Source of the DNA: Omphiscola glabra
Lineage: Eukaryota; Mollusca; Gastropoda; Lymnaeidae
Length of the DNA: 64,000 bases
NCBI GenBank assembly: GCA_964017045.1
Contig: OZ024802.1
Location: 13,962,435-14,026,434 of the forward strand
Direction of reading: 5' to 3'
The notes under the pieces are model-generated. The model searched no databases. It was not told the origin of the DNA and saw only the letters and a list, made by a program, of their open reading frames with translations. This document shows, one piece after another, positions 57,606-64,000 of this stretch (the first letter of the stretch is position 1; the number at the start of each line of letters is the position of its first letter). The position numbers were made by a program, and so were the translations under genes.

Positions 57606-57866
57606 GCCCCTGAGTATCTGCCCCTGAGTATCTGCCCCCGAGTATCTGCCCCCGAGTATCTGCCCCCGAGTATCTGCCCCTGAGTATCTGCCCATTGGCC
57701 GAGAGCCCTCACACCAACGCTTTCCGTAGACAACGAGCGCAAAATGTGGAATAAAGTACCTCACTGAAACAACTTTGTGTGATGGTGGTTGGTGGGGATG
57801 GAGGTGGATAATCTCTCCCACCAACTTTGTGTGATGGTAGTTTGTTGGGATGGGGATGGGTGATCC
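57606..57866. repeat. 14-bp tandem repeat and a 49-bp duplication
   Basis: 57606-57692 holds six copies of tgcccctgagtatc (some tgcccccgagtatc). 57772-57866 holds two copies of a unit beginning ccaactttgtgtgatggt. Confidence 0.88.
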
Positions 57867-58659
57867 TCCCACAGAGAGCTTGATTGCCTCTGTTCCTAAC
57901 GAGCAGTAATTTTCTCCAGCACCACGTGACTAGCCGGTTAGCGGTCTGTCATTGCGGTGGATTATTTTTTTTTTAAAATTCGTCAATACCTGCGTGCTCT
58001 AATTATACATTTCACAGAAAACGGATTATTCCCTTCCTTGTCATGGTAATTAATTGAAAAATAAATAAAAATAATAATAATAAAAATAAACAACACCTAA
58101 AAAAACAAACTTGTTCGTATAAATCCTTTATATCGAGCATTGGGGGGGGGGGGGGGGGGGAGTCATGGCTGAAAATTGGACAATATATCCATACAAGTAA
58201 CGCAATTTATAAAAATCCCATTTCGTGGTCCTACTCACTCCCACCCAAGGCCCACAACCGAACAGCGTTTACGCCGCAGATTTATTTCAACAACTATTTC
58301 AGAGAAAAAAAGATTATATTACGCACCAAACGCACTTGAGATAATTTTGTTTAAAGAATGCCATTTTGCGCCGATATCGGTAATTTTATGTCGTGAAATC
58401 AGTAGCATCATAACACCTTAATCACTCCCTTGAAAAACGGGAACAACTGATTTTTGGGGGCTGGGGTTGAAATTATGAAAGAATGTGTTGTCATCGGAAA
58501 CGAGTGTTATGTGCCAAGTTTCGATAGGTTGACGGGAAGTGGGTCTGGAAAGTTTTTTTGCAAAACTAGATACACTGCACCTCGAATCAGTATGATATAT
58601 CAGTAGAGCCACGGGTGTGCCATCACCAAACCCCTTTTGATCTTTGATTTTGTGTAATC
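57867..58659. other. Unassigned spacer
   Basis: Poly-G at 58141-58160. ggttgacgggaagtgggtct at 58527 matches a motif in the WDR4 intron near 45080. No exon recognised. Confidence 0.45.
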
Positions 58660-58886
58660 AGGGGTCAGGAGTGTGTAGCCTCAGGGGTGTGCCGCCTAAA
58701 TCTAGAGTTCAACCACTGTGGAACCAGGAGTGTGCCGCCTACAACTAGAGTTCCACTGTTGTGGAAGCAGGGGTGTGCCGTCTCAGGAGTGTGTCGCCTC
58801 AGGGATCTGCCGCCTAAATCTAGAGTTCAAAACTTTGTGGAACCAGGAGTGTCCCGCTTACGACTAGAGTTCCGCTGTTTCACAAA
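58660..58886. repeat. Composite tandem repeat with cagg(g/a)gtgtgccgcc
   Basis: Units of about 50 bp combining caggagtgtgccgcctacaa, ctagagttcc and actgttgtggaa, with some partial copies. Confidence 0.8.
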
Positions 58887-60460
58887 AAGGTAAATCATTT
58901 ATTATGTAAGACATCTTCATTAGTTGTTTACCGCCCACGGGACTGGGTCTGCAACCGGGCAGTGACGTCACTGAACCCAAACCGTTACGCTTGACAATGT
59001 TTAAGCCCGCGGACAAGTACTTGAACAAACGAACCTGGGTTGTCCGGGGGGGGGGGGGGTTAAGAAAAAATTAGTCTGACAGTACCGCGAGCTAATTTAC
59101 TGACAGTAATGAGACGTGATTAGATGGTAGGCATGCTGCTTGAGCTATGCAGGCTGTACGGGGACAACGCGGTGCTGGTACACTCACTGTGGTCAACCAA
59201 CTAATGAGATGCTTACTGGGCAATCTTCTTCGGGTTGGGGAGGATATGGTGGAAGAATGACAACGTAGACTGATTGCAGAGTTTCAGTGCGCGTCTTAAT
59301 GTGTGCGGGGTGGATGGGGATGGTCCTATCCCGTGGTACTTAATAACGAACAGGAAAAATATCATTAAGAAAAGGCCACATTTTACCTTTTCTGATCTAG
59401 CGTCGCATAGTCTCTTAGTCTCGGTATCTCATAGTGGTCGTTAATGTAGTGGTCGCCCCGAAGATTAACGCCAAGTTAACGAAGAAGCGCCCAAAGATAT
59501 GGTACAAAAAAAGTAGACGCCCCGAAGATCGGACGCCAGGTTTACATCCATGGTCCAATAGACGCGTCCATTTTTCACAAATCGCTTCCAGTGTGCTCGG
59601 CCGCCTGGCATATTTCTAGACAGCCCGAGATAGATGGACAAGAAATGAACTTTATCTGAGCGATGTTATCGCTGGGGAGGCCGGGCCGTCGGGTGGAGAT
59701 GCTGGTGTGGTCTCTCCACAGGTCGTGTTCGTGGTCGAGTGTGTTTGTTCCCGTGATCACGGCCAGGTGTCGTGTTACACGAGATAAGGACGAGATTAAC
59801 TCGGACCTGGACGACAGGATGGAGAGACTGCGCTGGAAGGGAGAAGGTGTTTGTAAAGACGGAGTAGTGGAGTAAAACCAAATCTAACGGGTGTGGTATT
59901 TGATGGATAGAGGAAATCGAGCTAAAACCAGGAATATGATGACACTTACGGGTGAATGGATTGTAAAGACAATGAAATTTGCCATAAACCATATATAGAG
60001 GGATCAAGTAGTACAAATGAAAGGGATGAGTCATTGATGCCAAAAGTTATGTTTAAGAGGAAAAATTGCTACTAACTTAACTTAGTGAAGAGCTGGTGGT
60101 TGGGAGAGGTGATAAGATTAATGATGATACAGTCAAGTGTTAGATATTATCCTTCTATTTACGACTGAAACGAGAGCTCAGGGGGGTGGGGGTAGAGGCC
60201 AATTGAGGTGAACGTAGAGATATGTTAGAGGATGATTGATTGGTGACATTAAACACGGGAAAAAAAGGGGGGGGGGGGAATCTACGATGGAACGGGACAC
60301 ATGGGTAAACTCTAATATAAAAGAGACTCCGTCTTACGCTAGCTATATCTGGGCACGCCACGTACATCTCTGGAAAAGAAATCAGTGATATATCGACAGG
60401 GACGGGACATCAACAATGCTAAATCTCTCAATTGAACCTTCCATATTATCGTTTTGATAC
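58887..60460. other. Unassigned region
   Basis: Higher GC at 59640-59830. Isolated splice-like pairs occur on the minus strand. One is a 32-bp stretch between TTTCTTTTCCAG and GTAAGA near 60365-60330; another is CAATCAG to GCCCA/GTAAGC near 59275-59205. I cannot connect any to WDR4 by similarity. Poly-G at 59047-59059 and 60269-60279. Confidence 0.35.
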
Positions 60461-60752
60461 CGTATCCAGAAATTTGTGTGAAAGAAATTTCGTCGACGGA
60501 AAATTGATCGACGGAAGTTTGGTCGAACGGAAGTTTGATCGAATTTTATTTTCAGTTCAAACGATCAAATTTTGCGTCAAATTTCTTTTTGAACGCCATT
60601 ATTTTGTTTTACTATATAGTATTAGTATATATTGCGTTCAAACAGAAATCTGACGAAAATTTGATCGTGAGAACTAACAAAAAAAAATTGACCTAACTTC
60701 AGTCGATCAATTTTCCGTCGACGAAATTTCGTTCAAACAAATTTCCGGTAAC
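60461..60752. mobile_element. Foldback/MITE-like element
   Basis: The left end tatccagaaatttgtgtgaa with aaatttcgtcgacggaaaat mirrors the right end ttttccgtcgacgaaatttc with caaatttccggtaa. Inverted arms of about 55 bp surround an AT-rich middle, about 290 bp in all. Repeated tcgacgg/ccgtcga words occur inside. A TA-type duplication is possible but ambiguous. Confidence 0.7.
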
Positions 60753-60980
60753 CTTTTAAAACAACATAATCCAGTACAGCATAATCGCGCTATAAGTCTT
60801 GCGAGCCAACCTTCAAACAACTATTAATAACAAGATGAAATGTTGGCGCTTTTAATTGAAATGATTTGGTCATGGAAATGGGGTGTTAACGTTTTTATTT
60901 TTTTGGGTGGGACGGAGTCTGGGTTATTATACATGTAAAGGGTCAGTGTTTACTTCTCCCGTCAGAGACTCTCTGCTAAC

Positions 60981-61331
60981 TGAAAATGTCGCATTGGAGA
61001 TGGCGTCGGTGGGCCGTCGAGCGCGAGCTCTTAATGCCCCCCCCCCGGCGCCCCCCACACAAGCCATCGCACTGAAGGTTTCCCCGACGTCAGCCCGTGC
61101 GGAAGGACGCCGGGAACTCCCCCATGCCTAGGGGGAGCCCGGTCGACTGTTGACGCTGCGTTTAAAGCGTCCGCAGTTCACTCTCCGTGGTCAGGACGGC
61201 TTTGCTTCCACTCCGGAGGATAAGTGTTGCGTTACCACCCCCCACCGCCCAAGGAGTCTTTCGGTCAGGACGTTAGTAGTGGCGGGACGAAACGGTTGCC
61301 TAGGAGCAGCTTTCTCACGGCCGCGTAGCTA
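60981..61331. other. GC-rich segment flanked by a 13-bp direct repeat
   Basis: actctctgctaac occurs at 60968-60980 and 61332-61344 on either side of a ~350-bp CpG-rich block (ggccgtcgagcgcgagctct). It could be a retroposed or otherwise inserted sequence, or a CpG-rich promoter with a chance repeat. The frames inside (ATG at 60987 or 61000) show no known domain. Confidence 0.35.
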
Positions 61332-61499
61332 ACTCTCTGCTAACAAAACCTGGGATTACACTGTTCTATTGAATTTTATTTGAAGATCAATCGCACATTA
61401 AAGGAGGACACAAATAACCAGATATTCAAACTGTGGCAACGCTAATGGAAAATGTTAATTGACATTGTGTTAAAAAAAATACGTTGAAAACATGAAAAA

Positions 61500-61970
61500 A
61501 TCTTGACCATAGTGAGTTTTGCGCCACTATCTTGACCATAGTGAAACGTGCACCACTATCTTGACCATAGTGAGACTTGCGCCACTATCTTGACCATAGT
61601 GAGACTTGCACCACTATCTTGACCATAGTGAGACTTGCACCACTATCTTGACCACAGTGAGACTTGCGCCAATATCTTGACCATAGTGAGACTTGCGCCA
61701 CTATCCTGACCATAGTGAGACTTGTGCCACTATCTTGACCATAGTGAGACTTGCGCCACTATCTTGACCACAGTGAGACTTGCGCCACTATCTCGACCAT
61801 AGTGAGGCTTGCACCACTATCTTGACCATAGTGAGACTTGCGCCACTATCTTGACCATAGTGACACTTGCGCCACTATCTTGACCATAGTGACACTTGCG
61901 CCACTATCTTAAACATAGTGAGACTTGCGCCACTATCTTGACCATAGTGAGACTTTCGCCACTATCTTCT
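61500..61970. repeat. 29-bp minisatellite, about 16 copies
   Basis: The unit is cttgaccatagtgagacttg plus cgccactat, with cgcc/cacc variants. Confidence 0.95.
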
Positions 61971-62419
61971 AGCAACAGATAGCAGATCGAACATTTAGCA
62001 GCGATGGCGTCCGCAAATAATCAACGAAACAAACGGGCACTTGACTGTGGGAGAAAAGAAACGCCAATAAAAGAAGTACCCGAATCACTCCGCCGGTGGC
62101 CCGATGCTAAGCTGCGTCCATTTGCTTCAAAATCCCGATAAATTCCTTCTGACGCTAGACTGGGGGGGGGGGGGGTGTTAGGGGGCGGGTGTCCCCCTTT
62201 GACCGCCGGAACATATCGCTAGTTAGCAATGGGGCCACATCAAAAAGAAAGACTATCGTAGTATATAGTTGGTTTCTTCTATGTGTATTTTTCAGTTCAT
62301 GGGGAGTTGCCCTTTACTTATAATTTTACATTTTTAGAGAAACGCTAAAAGTGAGATGTTCTAGTTACAATTTGAATGGGAGCTGAAAATTAGGAGCATT
62401 GCGTGCCTGTGACGAAATG
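61971..62419. other. Spacer with a possible short coding start
   Basis: An ATG in good context (cagcgatggcg, 62005) opens a 45-codon plus-strand frame MASANNQRNKRALDCGRKET with no recognised match. Poly-G at 62161-62174. Confidence 0.3.
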
Positions 62420-62836
62420 AGGAGATGACGTCACTAGGGCGTGTTTTTACCCAAAAACATGGGAGATGAAGTCACCAGTGCGTGTTTTAACCCAAAACAT
62501 TGGAGATGACATCACCAGTGCGTGAATTTACCAAAAACATAGGAGATGACGTCACTAGGGCGTGTTTTTACCCAAAACATTGGAGATGACATCACCAGTG
62601 CGTGAATTTACCAAAAACATGGGAGATGACATCACCAGTGCGTTAATTTACCAAAAACATGGGAGATGACGTCACCAGTGCGTGTTTTTTACCCAAAACA
62701 TAGGAGAGGACGTCACCAGGGCGTGTTTTTTACCCAAAACATAGGAGAGGACGTCACTAGGGCGTGTTTTTACCCAAAACATAGGAAAGGACGTCACCAG
62801 GGCGTGTTTTTTACCCAAAACATAGGAGAGGACGTC
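62420..62836. repeat. 40-bp minisatellite carrying CRE motifs, about 10 copies
   Basis: The unit is gatgacgtcactagggcgtg plus tttttacccaaaacatagga. At least three copies contain the full TGACGTCA palindrome; the others read gacatcac or ggacgtcac. Confidence 0.92.
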
Positions 62837-63768
62837 AACCTTACTCTTTCCACGTGGCAACAGCCAACAATCAGAGATTGCTTGTACACTTGTCATTCAA
62901 GCGTATAACTTTTCATTGAACTCGCCTTGCTGATCTTTGCGTCACGAAGCATTCGCCGGACAGACCTTTAACTTTAAGATCTACAATCAAAATCCCAATC
63001 TCGTGTGTAACATCGCAGCTACCTAAACCATTACGGATATTAAGAGACCCGATAAATCTCATCTCATCAGTTGTATTATACAACTTAATCTACCTTCCAG
63101 CCGCCACCCATTTAAACCAAATACTTCAATGAATCTCAGGCAAACGCTGAAGGCAGGCCACACAACAACGGCGTGAGTACTGTGACGATTTTGACGTAGT
63201 TCCCATTGACACAAGTCTGCAGGCCGTGACTTCACACAGCTCAATTTTACATGGACAGGCTTTTACTACTGACACTATTCAAGGCACGGGGACCTATTAA
63301 CGGACAGGGCAAGCTCTAACGGCCGGGTCAGGCGTGTAGACGTCACATTACTACTATTTACCGGTAATGGTCCCCGTGTCAGGACGTTCTGAACGCGGGT
63401 TGGAGTACAGCCCTTATGCCGTGTATAGAAACAGGAGGGCCTGGCGTCACGCGTCACTGACTCGCATCAGGTTCAGAATAGCTCCGTCACGCATTAGCGG
63501 CACAGTCTTCTTATACGATTCAATTAAGACGTTTCATGCACGCTTCTACTCCTGCACCGTCTTCGGGGGGCGTCAACGACTTCCTGGCACCCCTAGCATG
63601 CGCCTGCTGTTTACGACACTCCCCCCCCCCTTTTGTTAAGTTAAGGATTCAGTCAATAGCTGTATATGGCTTGGGGAAAGACAAAAATGAAACTTCATAC
63701 AGAGAAAAAGGTTGTTACGGCCTTCTTTCGTTGGTCTAATAGCTCCGATGGCGAATATTTAATGTCTT
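62837..63768. other. Unassigned region
   Basis: Moderate GC, no array. Short frames on both strands lack recognised motifs. Poly-C at 63621-63630. Confidence 0.45.
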
Positions 63769-63864
63769 AATTCTCTTCCACTACACATCCGCAAAATACC
63801 AACCATCACAGCCTTCAAAACTGCACTCAAAACACATCTCTTTAAACTCTACTATCCTGACTGA
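63769..63864 (+). pseudogene. LINE reverse-transcriptase ORF, C-terminal end
   Basis: The frame NSLPLHIRKIPTITAFKTAL then KTHLFKLYYPD and a stop matches the end of CR1/L2-type LINE polyproteins, where NSLP...SFKxxLKTHLF is characteristic (family knowledge). The sequence before it is not coding in that frame, so this is a 5'-truncated copy. The following bases to the window edge are its 3' untranslated tail. Confidence 0.75.
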
Positions 63865-64000
63865 TTCCCCCCTCTGACCGATAGACGATACTGCTGGGTG
63901 CCGTCCATGGCTTGACATTTAAAAAGTTATGGAATGGTTGGGCGAATACACATTTTTAAAAAAAAAATTAATGTATGTTAATTTTTAAGTTCATGATTAT

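Noticed and set aside
59384..59460. Donor-like CAGAAAAG/GTAAAA on the minus strand as the missing WDR4 exon
   Set aside because: Phase fits, but the frame upstream (DHYINDHYEIPRLRDYATL) does not resemble the WDR4 propeller and no acceptor precedes it.

Overview
The window is AT-rich animal nuclear DNA. It carries spliced exons with GT/AG junctions, tRNA-derived and LINE-derived fragments, many hAT-type non-autonomous transposons, and no bacterial gene organisation. The repeat vocabulary suggests a mollusc, most likely a gastropod: a LINE tail encoding a CxxC zinc-finger end, a tail ending in GCGCTATAGAAG plus (CAAT)n, and hAT MITEs of the CAGTGGTTCTCAACC type. That assignment is inference from remembered repeat families, not a database match.

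The dominant feature is minisatellite DNA. About forty separate tandem arrays, with units of 10 to 86 bp (mostly 25-48 bp), fill roughly a third of the 64 kb by my tally. Many units are multiples of three or lack stops, so they produce long but meaningless open frames. Transposons are nested in the arrays. A 188-bp hAT MITE sits inside the first array (1-2508), and a 1.5-kb hAT element with a decayed transposase splits a 24-bp array (23633-25506). A 968-bp hAT-like element contains another palindromic element (8726-9693), whose relative lies at 29296-29530.

The one securely identified gene is WDR4, the non-catalytic partner of the METTL1 tRNA m7G46 methyltransferase, on the minus strand. Eight coding exons between 51729 and 38953 join with perfect phase agreement into about 343 residues. 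The N-terminal ~90 residues are not found and may lie past the right edge. Its introns are full of minisatellites. One of them (42562-43055) is built from the 3' splice site and the first 18 nt of the neighbouring exon, giving eight tandem acceptor sites. Two other exon ends in the same gene show partial duplications across the donor.

Two small secreted-peptide-like loci are proposed. On the minus strand at 6.1-6.7 kb there is a TATA box, a good start context, a signal peptide, a consensus donor and a phase-compatible cysteine-rich second exon. On the plus strand at 48240-48395, inside a WDR4 intron, a cysteine-rich terminal exon has a good acceptor. Neither is recognised as a known family.

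Layout: 1-5.4 kb arrays; 6-7 kb peptide locus; 8.2-17.8 kb arrays and a hAT element; 18.3-27.5 kb arrays and hAT elements; 27.5-32.7 kb mostly unassigned; 32.7-38 kb arrays, a MITE and a LINE tail; 38.9-51.7 kb WDR4; 51.8-58.9 kb arrays; 59-64 kb unassigned DNA, a foldback element, two arrays and the 3' end of a LINE at the right edge.
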